A DNA stretch of 55,910 bases from Sphingopyxis granuli NBRC 100800 (GTDB lineage Bacteria > Pseudomonadota > Alphaproteobacteria > Sphingomonadales > Sphingomonadaceae), in NCBI RefSeq assembly GCF_001591045.1, contig NZ_BCUA01000019.1, forward strand, positions 1 to 55,910, read 5' to 3'. The translations under genes and the position numbers were made by a program. Shown here one piece after another: positions 16,334 through 24,734 of this stretch (the stretch's first letter is position 1; the number at the start of each line of letters is the position of its first letter). The notes under the pieces were generated by a model. It had not been told where the DNA came from and ran no database searches. It was given only the letters and a program-made list of their open reading frames with translations.

Positions 16334-17112
16334 CCGCCGCGCATCCGGTCTGCGTCCCCGCCATCCTTCTCGCGGGCAGCCGCCCCGGCCCCGATCCGCT
16401 GCTGACCGGAAGCGGCGTGTCGACCAAGGCGCTGCTGCCGGTCGCGGGCCAGCCGATGCTCGTCCATGTCGTCGCGGCGCTGCGCGCCTCGCCGCTGGTC
16501 GGGCCGATCACCATCCTCGCGCAGGCCAGCGCCGAACTGGCGGCGGAGCCGGGGCTGGCGGGGTTCGCCGACCTGCATTTCGCGGACTCGGGACAGGGGA
16601 TCAGCGCCTCGCTCGCCGCCGCGCTGCCGGAGGGCGACGCGCCGGTGCTGGTGACGACCGCCGACAATGTGCTGCTGACCCCCGCGATGATCGCCGCCTT
16701 CCTGACCGGCGCGGAGGACAGCGATGTCGCGGTCGCGATGGTCGAGCGCGGGGTGCTGTTGGCACGCTATCCCGAATCGAAGCGGACGTGGCTCAAGTTT
16801 CGCGGCGGCTGGTGGTCGGGGGCGAACCTGTTCCGCCTGCGCGGTCGGCGCGTGCTGCCGCTGCTCGATTTCTGGGGCCGCATCGAGCGCGACCGCAAGA
16901 AAGGATTGAAGATCGTCGCCGCCTTCGGCCCGTGGCTGCTGATCGGGGCGCTGCTGCGGCTCTTCACGATCCATCAGGGCATCGCGCGCGCCGGGCGGCG
17001 CTTCGGGCTGAAGGCGAAGGTCGTGCCGATGGCGGAAGGCGAGGCGTGCATAGACGCCGACAAGCCCGCGGATATCGAGCTGATCGAGCGGATTTTCGCC
17101 GCGCGCCGCTGA
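16330..17112 (+). CDS. Nucleotidyltransferase, MobA-like NTP transferase family
   Basis: The 260-residue protein begins with AILLAGSRPGPDPLLTGSGV then KALLPVAGQPML, the nucleotide-binding loop and conserved Lys of the NTP_transf_3 type, and has TTADNVLLT containing the metal-binding Asp. The second half is basic with FRGGWWSGANLFRLRGRR and a hydrophobic segment (WLLIGALLRLF) that may touch the membrane. It should transfer NMP from CTP, GTP or another NTP onto a phosphorylated compound. The 4-base overlap with the hydrolase and nearness to the next nucleotidyltransferase define one operon. Confidence 0.82.
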   Translation: MTAAHPVCVPAILLAGSRPGPDPLLTGSGVSTKALLPVAGQPMLVHVVAALRASPLVGPITILAQASAELAAEPGLAGFADLHFADSGQGISASLAAALPEGDAPVLVTTADNVLLTPAMIAAFLTGAEDSDVAVAMVERGVLLARYPESKRTWLKFRGGWWSGANLFRLRGRRVLPLLDFWGRIERDRKKGLKIVAAFGPWLLIGALLRLFTIHQGIARAGRRFGLKAKVVPMAEGEACIDADKPADIELIERIFAARR

Positions 17113-17167
17113 ACGCCGCGGTCGCTTTTTGTGGCAACCGGCGCCAAGCGGTTCTAGGGCGGCGGCC

Positions 17168-17932
17168 ATGAGCATCAAGAAAGCCATCATCCTGTCCGCC
17201 GGGCAGGGGTCGCGGCTGCTGCCGCTGACCCGCGACCTGCCCAAATGCCTGATCGAGTTCAACGGGCGCAGCCTGCTTGGCTGGCAGGTCGCGGCGCTCG
17301 CCGCCAATGGCGTCGAGGATATCGTCGTCGTGACGGGATTCCGGACCGAGCGGGTCGAGGATCACGCACTGGAACTCTATCGCGATACCGGCGCGCGCGT
17401 TCGCACGCTGTTCAACCCCTTCTTTCAGGTTGCCGACAATCTGGGCACCTGCTGGATCGCGCGCGGGGAGATGGACCGGGATTTCATCATCCTCAACGGC
17501 GATACCATCGTGTCCGACGAGATCGTGGCCCGGCTGATTGCCGGTGCGAGCGACCCGATTACGGTCACCGTCGACGTCAAGGATGCCTATGACGACGACG
17601 ACATGAAGGTGACGCGCGATGCCGAGGGGCGGCTTCACGCCGTCGGCAAGCGTCTGTTGCCTCCCGATACCAATGCCGAATCGATCGGCATGCTGGCGTT
17701 CGTCGACGACGGCCCCGCGATCTTTCGCAACCAGGTCGACCAGATGATGCGCACCCCCGACGGCGTCGAGCGTTGGTATCTGCGGGCGATCGACATCATC
17801 GCCAAGGGCAATCGCGTCGGTACCGTGTCGATCGCGGGTCTCGACTGGCAGGAGGTCGATTTCCCGCAGGACGTCGAGGCGGCCGATGCGCTGACCGCCC
17901 GCTGGGCGACCGAGGGACGCTACGCGAAATAG
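17168..17932 (+). CDS. Phospho-alcohol cytidylyltransferase-type nucleotidyltransferase (LicC/IPCT-like)
   Basis: The 254-residue protein has a canonical sugar- or alcohol-phosphate nucleotidyltransferase start, AIILSAGQGSRLLPLT, then LPKCLIEFNGRSLL; the PKCL form is typical of choline-phosphate and inositol-phosphate cytidylyltransferases. Further signatures are NPFFQVADNLGTCW, as in LicC, and ILNGDTIV with the metal-binding Asp. It should make a CDP-alcohol such as CDP-choline, CDP-inositol or CDP-glycerol. A CDP-alcohol phosphotransferase is encoded convergently at 18345-19427, so the two are probable consecutive steps. The last 13 bases overlap the end of the HIT gene on the other strand. 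Confidence 0.85.
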   Translation: MSIKKAIILSAGQGSRLLPLTRDLPKCLIEFNGRSLLGWQVAALAANGVEDIVVVTGFRTERVEDHALELYRDTGARVRTLFNPFFQVADNLGTCWIARGEMDRDFIILNGDTIVSDEIVARLIAGASDPITVTVDVKDAYDDDDMKVTRDAEGRLHAVGKRLLPPDTNAESIGMLAFVDDGPAIFRNQVDQMMRTPDGVERWYLRAIDIIAKGNRVGTVSIAGLDWQEVDFPQDVEAADALTARWATEGRYAK

Positions 17933-18348
17933 GGCTTGAGCCAGGCGGCGAGCGCCGCGACTTGCCCGTCGTCCAGCTTCACCGCCTGGCCGAGATCGGG
18001 CTGGCCGGGCCAACCAGCGTCGACGGCGGCCACGCCCGCCGCGGATCGTTCGCCCTCGTAGCGGGGCAGGACGTGGAAGTGGACGTGCGGGTCGACCATC
18101 ATCAGCATCAGATAGTTGATTCTGGCATAGCTCACGGCGGCGGTCAGCGCCGATTCGATGGCGACCGTCACCGTCTTGAGCTCGGCATGGGCGGCAGCGG
18201 GCAGATCGCCGAAGGCGGTCGCGTCGGACTTTGCCGCCAGCACCAGCGAGCCGAGCGTCGGCTGGGCGGGGCGCAACAGGACGAGCCAATGCTCGAACTC
18301 GGCGATCAGCGTCGCCGGATAGCCGAATTTCTCGATGGTTGCGTTCAT
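17920..18348 (-). CDS. HIT-family hydrolase
   Basis: The 142-residue protein has the histidine triad in VDPHVHFHVLPRYEG, where the last His of the triad is replaced by the LPRY continuation seen in some branch members; the HxHxH core is intact. HIT proteins hydrolyse or transfer nucleoside phosphoramidates, dinucleoside polyphosphates or similar compounds. Its start overlaps the CDP-alcohol phosphotransferase stop (ATGA at 18345-18348), which places it as the last gene of the reverse-strand glycan/lipid operon. Here it may clear nucleotide-linked by-products, an inference from context. Confidence 0.82.
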   Translation of the reverse strand: MNATIEKFGYPATLIAEFEHWLVLLRPAQPTLGSLVLAAKSDATAFGDLPAAAHAELKTVTVAIESALTAAVSYARINYLMLMMVDPHVHFHVLPRYEGERSAAGVAAVDAGWPGQPDLGQAVKLDDGQVAALAAWLKPYFA

Positions 18349-19427
18349 GGCGCGGCCTCCTCCATCCAACTGACGATCGGGCGCCCGGATCGGCGCATTC
18401 GATAGGCCTGGGCGAGCCGCACTGCATGGACAATCAACGAGATGACCGTCCACCAGGCAAGCGCGATCAGGCCGATGTCGGGCCGGCCGGCGAGCGTCGC
18501 GACGAAAAGGATCGCCATGTTCGGGTTGCGGCGCGCGGTGATCAGGCGAAAGCGGCTGTCGAATTTCTGCCAGACATGGATGTCCATGCCGAAATCCTTG
18601 ATGAACAGCCCCTCGATCACGCGCTGGAGGATATAGCCCGCGATCACCGCGACCATGACCAGCAGGAACGCCTGGCCCGACAGGGCAAGCCCCCAGGCGG
18701 AAAGGCCGACGCCCCAGAAATACCACCAGAAAGGCGGGTGGATCAGGTCGACGCCATGATCGGCGACATTGCCCCATTTGGACGAGGTGATGGTGCAGCG
18801 CGCAAGCTTTCCGTCGACCGTGTCGAGCACCATGAAGATGAATCCCGCCAGCATCCCCGTCCAATACTGCCCCTGCGCGAACAGGACGGTGGCATAGACG
18901 CACAGCGCCGCACCGATCGCGGTCACCATGTTGGGCGTCATGCCCAGTCGGGCCGCGATCCGCGTCAGCCACAGCGCGAGTTCGGGCCACAGATATTTGG
19001 TAAGCAGGTCGGTCACGCCCTTATAGGCGCCGAAATAGCTTTGCCGTTCGATGGCTCGGCTTCTTTCCGGTGTCAGCCGCTCGGCAAACGGCGTTTCCAG
19101 CTTGCGAAGCTGCTCGTTGTAAAAGCTGCGGTTCTCCAGCGGCAACCGTTCGATCCCGTCGAGCCGCAGGGGATCGGTGTCGTCCGGCAAGACGCCCAGC
19201 ACCAGTTCGCCGCCGATCGTCAGCGCGACGCCCGGGCGCTTGATCGCCTCGTCGATCAGCGTCGGATCGAAGGCGAAGGCAAGATTGACGTACAGTGCCT
19301 CGCCCGGTGCGATCCGTTCGGCGATGGCGCGCTTGACGGCGAGCCGCCGCACGCGCTCGGCGTTGCTCATTCCCCAGATCGGCGTGGCATTGTCGCCGAT
19401 CAGGCGCAGCGCGGATATGTCACCCAT
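18345..19427 (-). CDS. CDP-alcohol phosphotransferase with an extra N-terminal domain
   Basis: The 360-residue protein has an N-terminal region of about 130 residues without membrane segments and then an integral membrane domain. The family signature is complete: DTVDGKLARC, then WGNVADHGVD, matching DxxDGxxARx8GxxxDxxxD. About six hydrophobic helices follow the PN start motif (GMTPNMVTAIG). It should transfer a phospho-head group from a CDP-alcohol to an acceptor alcohol. The soluble N-terminal part is unlike the short PgsA or Pss enzymes and recalls bifunctional inositol-phosphate enzymes with a degenerate nucleotidyltransferase part; I see no intact LSAGxGxR loop. Start 19427 follows AGGA. 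Confidence 0.85.
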   Translation of the reverse strand: MGDISALRLIGDNATPIWGMSNAERVRRLAVKRAIAERIAPGEALYVNLAFAFDPTLIDEAIKRPGVALTIGGELVLGVLPDDTDPLRLDGIERLPLENRSFYNEQLRKLETPFAERLTPERSRAIERQSYFGAYKGVTDLLTKYLWPELALWLTRIAARLGMTPNMVTAIGAALCVYATVLFAQGQYWTGMLAGFIFMVLDTVDGKLARCTITSSKWGNVADHGVDLIHPPFWWYFWGVGLSAWGLALSGQAFLLVMVAVIAGYILQRVIEGLFIKDFGMDIHVWQKFDSRFRLITARRNPNMAILFVATLAGRPDIGLIALAWWTVISLIVHAVRLAQAYRMRRSGRPIVSWMEEAAP

Positions 19428-20532
19428 GATTGTCCTGTCCCTCACCCATCGCGGCCAGGTGGCTCGCGACGGCATTGGCTGTTGTATAGGGAAGCGCGAA
19501 ACGTCTGAGATCGGTGCGCGGAGGCGGTGCCTCGAGCCATTTCCGCAGCGCATCGCTCAGCGCTTCCGTCGACCGCTCGACCGTCGCGCACCCGGGCAGG
19601 TCGGCCAGCAATTCGCGTGCGCTGGCGAAGCAATCGGTGCTGACGACCGGAAGGTTGGATGCCAGGGCCTCGATCACCACCGCGGGCAGTCCTTCGTAAT
19701 CCGAGGACAGGACAAACAGGTCGGCTGCGGCCATCTGCGCCGGCATGTCCGGTGTATAGCCGATCATCTCCACCCGATCCGCCACGCCGAGATCGGCGGC
19801 AAGCGCGGCGAGGGCCGCGCGCTGCGGACCGTCGCCCGCGATGCGCAGCCGCGCGTCGCGCGGGTTGGCGGCGGCAAAAGCCCGCAGCAGCCGGTCGAAA
19901 CGCTTTTGCGCGGTCAGTCGGCCGGCGCCGAGCAACAGGATCGGGCCATCTGCGCGCCCTTCGCGCTCGGGCGCGGCAAAGGCATCGGTCAGATAGGCAT
20001 TGTGCACCATATGGAACCGGTCGCCTGCGGCCGGAAACTGCTTCCGGAGCAGCGTCGTTTCCGCATCGCTCAGCGTCAATACCCCGGCGGCGCGGCGAAA
20101 GATCAGGCCATAGACCGCACGCCGCAGCCGGCCGGCGACGGCGCCGTCCGACTGGCGGACGATCGGGTTCGTCGTCTTGATGTAATAGCGCGCGTGCGTT
20201 TTGGCTGAGATCACGCCCAGCGCCGCGAACCAGTTGATATTGTTTCCGGTCGCCAGCACGATGTCGGGACGATGCTTGCGCAACCAGCGGCGATAGGAAA
20301 GGAAGGTGACGATCTGTCCCAGCGCCCGGCTGCGCTGGCGGCGGTCGGCGAGCGCATGGCTTTCGACGCCCGGGCGCGGCATGTCTTCCAGATCGGGAGC
20401 CAGACCTGTCGAGGTGCAATAGAGGATGGCCACCCGGTGCCCGGCTTCCGCGAAGCCGTTGGCGAGATGGTTCAGCACGCGCGTCGTTCCGCCCTGATCC
20501 GCAGCATAGGCTACGAGTGTTATGAAGGCCAA
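19420..20532 (-). CDS. Glycosyltransferase family 4-type
   Basis: The 370-residue protein is likely to begin with TTG at 20532, preceded by AAAGGA at seven bases; no ATG or GTG fits. It starts ITLVAYAADQGGTTRVLNHL, the N-terminal loop of GT4 enzymes, and has the donor-side features GAGRLTAQKRFDRLLRAF, then RIAGDGPQ and SSDYEGLPAVVIEALA (EX7E motif). It transfers a sugar from a nucleotide-sugar to a lipid or glycan acceptor at the cytoplasmic face of the membrane. Its stop lies within the first codons of the CDP-alcohol phosphotransferase gene (8-base overlap). Confidence 0.85.
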   Translation of the reverse strand: MAFITLVAYAADQGGTTRVLNHLANGFAEAGHRVAILYCTSTGLAPDLEDMPRPGVESHALADRRQRSRALGQIVTFLSYRRWLRKHRPDIVLATGNNINWFAALGVISAKTHARYYIKTTNPIVRQSDGAVAGRLRRAVYGLIFRRAAGVLTLSDAETTLLRKQFPAAGDRFHMVHNAYLTDAFAAPEREGRADGPILLLGAGRLTAQKRFDRLLRAFAAANPRDARLRIAGDGPQRAALAALAADLGVADRVEMIGYTPDMPAQMAAADLFVLSSDYEGLPAVVIEALASNLPVVSTDCFASARELLADLPGCATVERSTEALSDALRKWLEAPPPRTDLRRFALPYTTANAVASHLAAMGEGQDNHG

Positions 20533-20597
20533 GCCGGGGTCCTTTGCGCAAACCGGCCGATGCCGTCGGGGGGTCCTACTAGAGCCATTGGACGCGT

Positions 20598-21290
20598 TCA
20601 AGCCGGGCGTGAGAAGTCGACCAGCGTCCATCCATGTTCGCGCGCCTGCCGTGCCAGCTTGCGGCTTCGTCCGACGGCATAGCGTTCCTCGGCCAGCGCG
20701 AAGCTGGGCGCGTCGCTGGCGTGGTCCGAGTAGAAGCGCAGCCGGCGCCGGCCCGGACCCGCATGTTCGGCGAGCCATTTTTCGATCCGCCGGGCCTTTT
20801 CGGCCCCATAGCAGTTGGTTCCGTCGATCGTCGGCAGCCACGCGCCGTCGGCTTCACGCAAGTGCCGCGTCGCGACCACGCCGTCGAATCCGAGCGCCGC
20901 GCCGATGGCCTCCGCATAGAATTCGGGCGCAGCGGTGGCGAGCAGCAGGCGATATCCCTCCGCCCGGTCGCGCGCTATCGCCGCCGCGGCTCCGGGCGGA
21001 ACATCGGCCGGCACGCGCCAAGCGGCGAAGCGCTGTGCCAGATCGGCCGCGCGCGCGGTGGAAATCCGTTTTCCCAGCATCAGCCGGATCGCAGCGGGCT
21101 TGAATCGGTCGCGCCCGAACAGTTTCAATCCGGCCCCCGCCAATAGAAGCAGCAGCACTGGCAGCGCCAGCAGCCGCCACGGCGCGACGCGCGCGGCCGC
21201 CCACAGCAGGAACAGCGTGAAGGTCGGCTTGCGCAGCACGGTGCGGTCGAGGTCGTAGATTGCGATACGGACGGGGGTGGGCGAGGTCAT
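20598..21290 (-). CDS. HAD-superfamily phosphatase (subfamily IB)
   Basis: The 230-residue protein opens with IAIYDLDRTVLRK, the DxDxT nucleophile motif of HAD phosphatases, followed by a hydrophobic hairpin (about 30-58) that may associate with the membrane, a LLLATAAPEFY threonine/serine motif and later DHASDAPSFA with the acidic Mg-binding residues. Subfamily IB enzymes include SerB and lipid- or glycan-phosphate phosphatases. It is 12 bases after the flippase gene and 65 bases before the glycosyltransferase, all on the reverse strand, so it probably dephosphorylates an intermediate of the same pathway. Confidence 0.85.
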   Translation of the reverse strand: MTSPTPVRIAIYDLDRTVLRKPTFTLFLLWAAARVAPWRLLALPVLLLLLAGAGLKLFGRDRFKPAAIRLMLGKRISTARAADLAQRFAAWRVPADVPPGAAAAIARDRAEGYRLLLATAAPEFYAEAIGAALGFDGVVATRHLREADGAWLPTIDGTNCYGAEKARRIEKWLAEHAGPGRRRLRFYSDHASDAPSFALAEERYAVGRSRKLARQAREHGWTLVDFSRPA

Positions 21291-21302
21291 GGCTTGGGGC
21301 TT

Positions 21303-22832
21303 TCAAAACAGCCGCAGTCGGCGCCCGGTCTTGCCCAGCGACGCCCGGTCGGCGAGCGGCAGCGCGAAGCGCAGGGCGGCCCAGATCGATGCGGCCGCAA
21401 TCAGGGCGATCAGGGGCAGGGCGACCGGATCCGGCAACTGCGCGGCGAGCAGCGCCGCGCCGCCCGCCGCGACCGTGATCGCGATCCCGTGCAGGGCGAC
21501 GGTGGGAAACCGGGCATCGAACGGGTGCAGCTTCTCGCTGATCGCGAGTTGGGTCATGGGAATTGCCGCCATCGCGACGAGGCCGATCGACATGGCCAGG
21601 GTGACGCCGGTGAGCGGGTCCAGATGCCCGACGATGACCCAGCCCGCGCCGACCGCGATCGCCAGCCCGAACAGGCCCGCGACAAGCTGGTGGCGAAAGG
21701 CGGCGACGACCTGAAGCACGGGCAGCGAGATGCCGAGCACCGCCTCGAAAGCGCGCGCGAACAGCAGGATCACGACGGCGGCCTGCGCGACATGCGCTTG
21801 CGCCCCGAACAGACTGAGCAGCGACGAACTGCCCGCGGCGAGCACCGCGGCGAGCGGTAGCGCGATCGCAAAGATCAGCCGCGTCGCATAGGCATAGATG
21901 TCGGCGACCTGTGCGCGGTCGGCGCGCTCGGCACTCGCGGCAAGCGGCGCGAGCACATAGGAGAAGGCGATGCGAACGAGTTGGACGACGCTCGACAGCT
22001 TGCGTGCGATGGTGAACAGCCCCGCCGCCGCGGCGCCCGCCGCACCGGGAAGCAGCAGGTTGAGGATCAGCGCGGGCGCATCGCCGAACAACCGCCCGAT
22101 GATGTTCGACGGCAGGATCGACAGCCCCGCCCGCAAGGTGTCGCGCTCGGCCGTGCTGCCGCGTCCCCCGCGCCGCAGTTCGGCGAAATCATAATAGCGC
22201 GCCAGCAGGCGAACGCACAGCAAGGCGGTCACGGCGAGCGAACAGAGGTGCGCGATGAACAGGCCCTTGAGCCCGAGTCCGCCCGCGAAGAACAGTCCCG
22301 CGAACACCAGCCGCAGAATCTGCTCCCAGACGATGCGGAGGCGGATTTCGGCGCCGAATACCATGCGCGCGCGCATCGCGCTGGTCGCGATCTCGACAAA
22401 GGCCCACAGCGGCAGTGCCCAGACGAACAGTTGGATCGCGGGTACGACGAGCGGCCGGTCGCGCTCGGCGACGTTGAGCAGCGGCGCCAGGTCGGCGGCG
22501 AAGGTCGCGATCAGCGCCGCGACGACCAGGCATGGCACGACGCCGAACAGCATCGCGGTGCGCAGCGCCGCCGCGGCCTCGGCTTCGCTCGCCGACTGCG
22601 GCACGGTGCGCTGCAGCGCGTTCGTCATGCCGGCGTCGCAGATATTCTCGAGCAGATTGACCGCCGCCCACAGCACCGCATAGAGCCCATAGCCGGCGAG
22701 GCCGAACATCAGGACATAGAGCGGCTGCGCGACGATCTCGATCACCCCGCCCAGTCGTGCGAGCACCGTCGTTCCCAGCCCGCGCGCGACATGGCGGCTG
22801 GTCACGGCGGGCTGGGCTGGCGTGTCGGTCAT
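21303..22832 (-). CDS. Polysaccharide/oligosaccharide flippase, Wzx/MATE-like
   Basis: The 509-residue protein has about 12-14 hydrophobic helices with the polysaccharide exporter pattern GLGTTVLARLGGVIEIVAQP near the start. It should move a lipid-linked oligosaccharide or other lipid across the cytoplasmic membrane. It is the first gene of the reverse-strand operon of flippase, HAD phosphatase, glycosyltransferase, CDP-alcohol phosphotransferase and HIT. No polymerase (Wzy) or initiating transferase is visible in the window, so the unit is probably small and lipid-bound rather than a long polymer. Confidence 0.85.
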   Translation of the reverse strand: MTDTPAQPAVTSRHVARGLGTTVLARLGGVIEIVAQPLYVLMFGLAGYGLYAVLWAAVNLLENICDAGMTNALQRTVPQSASEAEAAAALRTAMLFGVVPCLVVAALIATFAADLAPLLNVAERDRPLVVPAIQLFVWALPLWAFVEIATSAMRARMVFGAEIRLRIVWEQILRLVFAGLFFAGGLGLKGLFIAHLCSLAVTALLCVRLLARYYDFAELRRGGRGSTAERDTLRAGLSILPSNIIGRLFGDAPALILNLLLPGAAGAAAAGLFTIARKLSSVVQLVRIAFSYVLAPLAASAERADRAQVADIYAYATRLIFAIALPLAAVLAAGSSSLLSLFGAQAHVAQAAVVILLFARAFEAVLGISLPVLQVVAAFRHQLVAGLFGLAIAVGAGWVIVGHLDPLTGVTLAMSIGLVAMAAIPMTQLAISEKLHPFDARFPTVALHGIAITVAAGGAALLAAQLPDPVALPLIALIAAASIWAALRFALPLADRASLGKTGRRLRLF

Positions 22833-22870
22833 GGTCCGCGCGCCCTAGCGGCAAATTTCGCCCATTACAC

Positions 22871-22900
22871 CCTTCCTCTTCGGGGAAGGGGTTTTATTGC
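22871..22900. repeat. Hairpin CCTTCC-GGAAGG followed by TTTT, upstream of the 22968 gene
   Basis: CCTTCC at 22871-22876 pairs with GGAAGG at 22884-22889, followed by GGTTTTATT. It reads like a weak intrinsic terminator on the forward strand, but no forward gene precedes it. It may instead be one of the palindromic repeats common in this window. Confidence 0.4.
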
Positions 22901-22967
22901 CGCCCCCTTGTCCCTGCCGCGCGACGAGTCTAGTCGAGGCCGCCACGGCATCGGGGGGAGTCAGCAT

Positions 22968-23738
22968 ATGGCCCAGTCTCGCCGGACGGGGGACGACCAG
23001 GGTAGGGAGGCGGTTGACGCGACAGGCCCCGCTTCAGCCCCGGGGAGTAGGTTCCGCAGGTTTTCGCCCGCGAACGGCTGGTCCGGCTTCATCACCGAAC
23101 TGGTCATCGTTGTCCTCGGCATCCTGATCGCGCTCGGCACGCAGCAGGCGGCGGACGGGTGGAAAGACCGCAGGGATGTAGCGGCCTTCCGCCGGGCGCT
23201 GAACGCCGAACTGGCCTTCAATCTGGCCGCATATCAGACGCGGGCAGCGCAGAGCGATTGCGTGGTGCGCCGGCTGGATCAGCTCGAACAGTGGCAACGG
23301 GAGTGGCAGGACGGCGATGGCCCGGCCATGAGCGGGATGATCGGTCGCCCGCTGGCGCCGGGACTGCACCTTGGCGGGTGGCGCAGCGGCGGCGCCGGCA
23401 TCGCGGGCAAAATGCCGCTGGAGCAGCGGCTGAACTATACCGATGCCTATGATTCCTTCGAACTATATGATTCGCTGCGCTACCGCGAACTGGATGTCTG
23501 GTTGGAGCTTTTCGCGTATGATGGCGCTTCGCGGCTGTCGCCGCCGGAGGTCAACAAGCTGCGGGGGTTGATCCTGATGGCACGTTCGATCGACCGTTCG
23601 ATGACCCTCAACCTGCCCTCTGCCATCGAAATCTCGGCCCAGCTGGAGGTCAAGCCCGAACCTGTTGATCGGGAGGGGCAGGAGCGTTTCATCGCGCTCA
23701 GCGGCCTCTGCGCACCGCTCGCCTTTGTCCGTCGCTGA
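22968..23738 (+). CDS. Hypothetical membrane-anchored protein, DUF6090-like
   Basis: The 256-residue protein has a disordered N-terminus of about 40 residues, one transmembrane helix (ITELVIVVLGILIALGTQQA, about 45-64) and a soluble part with WKDRRDVAAFRRALNAEL, the arrangement of DUF6090-like proteins that are common in sphingomonads, as I recall. The C-terminal part contains many Tyr and Leu residues and a few conserved-looking Arg. Start 22968 follows GGGGGAG. Function unknown. Its upstream region resembles the one before sdhB at 23906, which suggests a shared regulatory origin. Confidence 0.7.
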   Translation: MAQSRRTGDDQGREAVDATGPASAPGSRFRRFSPANGWSGFITELVIVVLGILIALGTQQAADGWKDRRDVAAFRRALNAELAFNLAAYQTRAAQSDCVVRRLDQLEQWQREWQDGDGPAMSGMIGRPLAPGLHLGGWRSGGAGIAGKMPLEQRLNYTDAYDSFELYDSLRYRELDVWLELFAYDGASRLSPPEVNKLRGLILMARSIDRSMTLNLPSAIEISAQLEVKPEPVDREGQERFIALSGLCAPLAFVRR

Positions 23739-23905
23739 AGCCGGGTGAAACCGGAATTATGGAGCACGGGCGTGCGCGCTGGCGGTAAAGCCACCCATCG
23801 CGCCTGCCCTCCTCCGAGGCTGCGGGCTTAATTGCCGCCTCACCCTCTTGCCGACTCTGCCAATCGGGTCTAGTCGGACCCCGACTGCATCAGGGAGCCC
23901 GCGCC

Positions 23906-24688
23906 ATGGCCGAATTTCGCCTGCCCAAGAACAGCCGCATCCACAAGGGCGGCACGGTCCACAAGGCCGAGGGCGCGACCAACGTCAAGAAATTCAAGGT
24001 TTATCGCTACGACCCCGACAAGGGGGAGAATCCGCATTTCGACACTTTCGAGATCGACCTCGACACCTGTGGTCCGATGGTGCTCGACGCCCTGATCAAG
24101 ATGAAGAGCGAGCAGGATTCGACGCTGACCTTCCGCCGCTCGTGCCGCGAGGGCATCTGCGGAAGCTGCTCGATGAACCTCAACGGCAAGAACGGCCTCG
24201 CCTGCACCACCGCGATCGAGGATCTGAAGGGCGACATCACGATCACCCCGCTGCCGGCGATGGACGTGATCAAGGATCTTGTCCCCGACTTCACCCATTT
24301 CTATGCTCAATATGCCTCGATCGAGCCGTGGCTGAAGACCAAGTCGACGACGCCCAGCGGCAAGGAACGGCTCCAGTCGCCCGAGGAGCGCGAGAAGCTC
24401 GACGGGTTGTACGAGTGCATCCTGTGCGCCTGCTGCTCGACGAGCTGCCCCAGCTATTGGTGGAACAGCGACAAGTTCCTCGGCCCCGCGATCCTGCTCC
24501 AGGCCTATCGCTGGCTCGCCGACAGCCGCGACGAATATACCGGCGAACGGCTCGACGAACTCGAGGATCCCTTCCGTCTCTATCGTTGCCACACGATCAT
24601 GAATTGCGCCAACGCCTGCCCCAAGGGGCTCAGCCCGGCGCGCGCGATCGCCGAGATCAAGAAGCTGGAAATCGAGCGGCAGGTTTGA
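23906..24688 (+). CDS. sdhB: Succinate dehydrogenase iron-sulfur subunit
   Basis: The 260-residue protein carries all three iron-sulfur cluster motifs: CREGICGSC with Cys80, Cys85, Cys88 and Cys100 for [2Fe-2S]; [11 protein letters not shown] (171-181) and [11 protein letters not shown] (228-238) for the [4Fe-4S] and [3Fe-4S] clusters. It passes electrons from SdhA to quinone in complex II. Length and cluster spacing are normal. Upstream is an unrelated membrane gene, and sdhC, sdhD and sdhA are not next to it in this window, so the locus is split from the rest of the complex. An upstream region at 23828-23905 resembles the one before the gene at 22968. Confidence 0.96.
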   Translation: MAEFRLPKNSRIHKGGTVHKAEGATNVKKFKVYRYDPDKGENPHFDTFEIDLDTCGPMVLDALIKMKSEQDSTLTFRRSCREGICGSCSMNLNGKNGLACTTAIEDLKGDITITPLPAMDVIKDLVPDFTHFYAQYASIEPWLKTKSTTPSGKERLQSPEEREKLDGLYECILCACCSTSCPSYWWNSDKFLGPAILLQAYRWLADSRDEYTGERLDELEDPFRLYRCHTIMNCANACPKGLSPARAIAEIKKLEIERQV

Positions 24689-24734
24689 CGTTGGCTGGCG
24701 TCGGCCTGCTCCCCCATTTCTCGAAAGTGCGGAC

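Noticed and set aside
22871-22900. Terminator of a forward-strand gene before 22968
   Set aside because: The preceding gene is on the reverse strand, so no forward transcript is known to end here; kept as a repeat-like hairpin.
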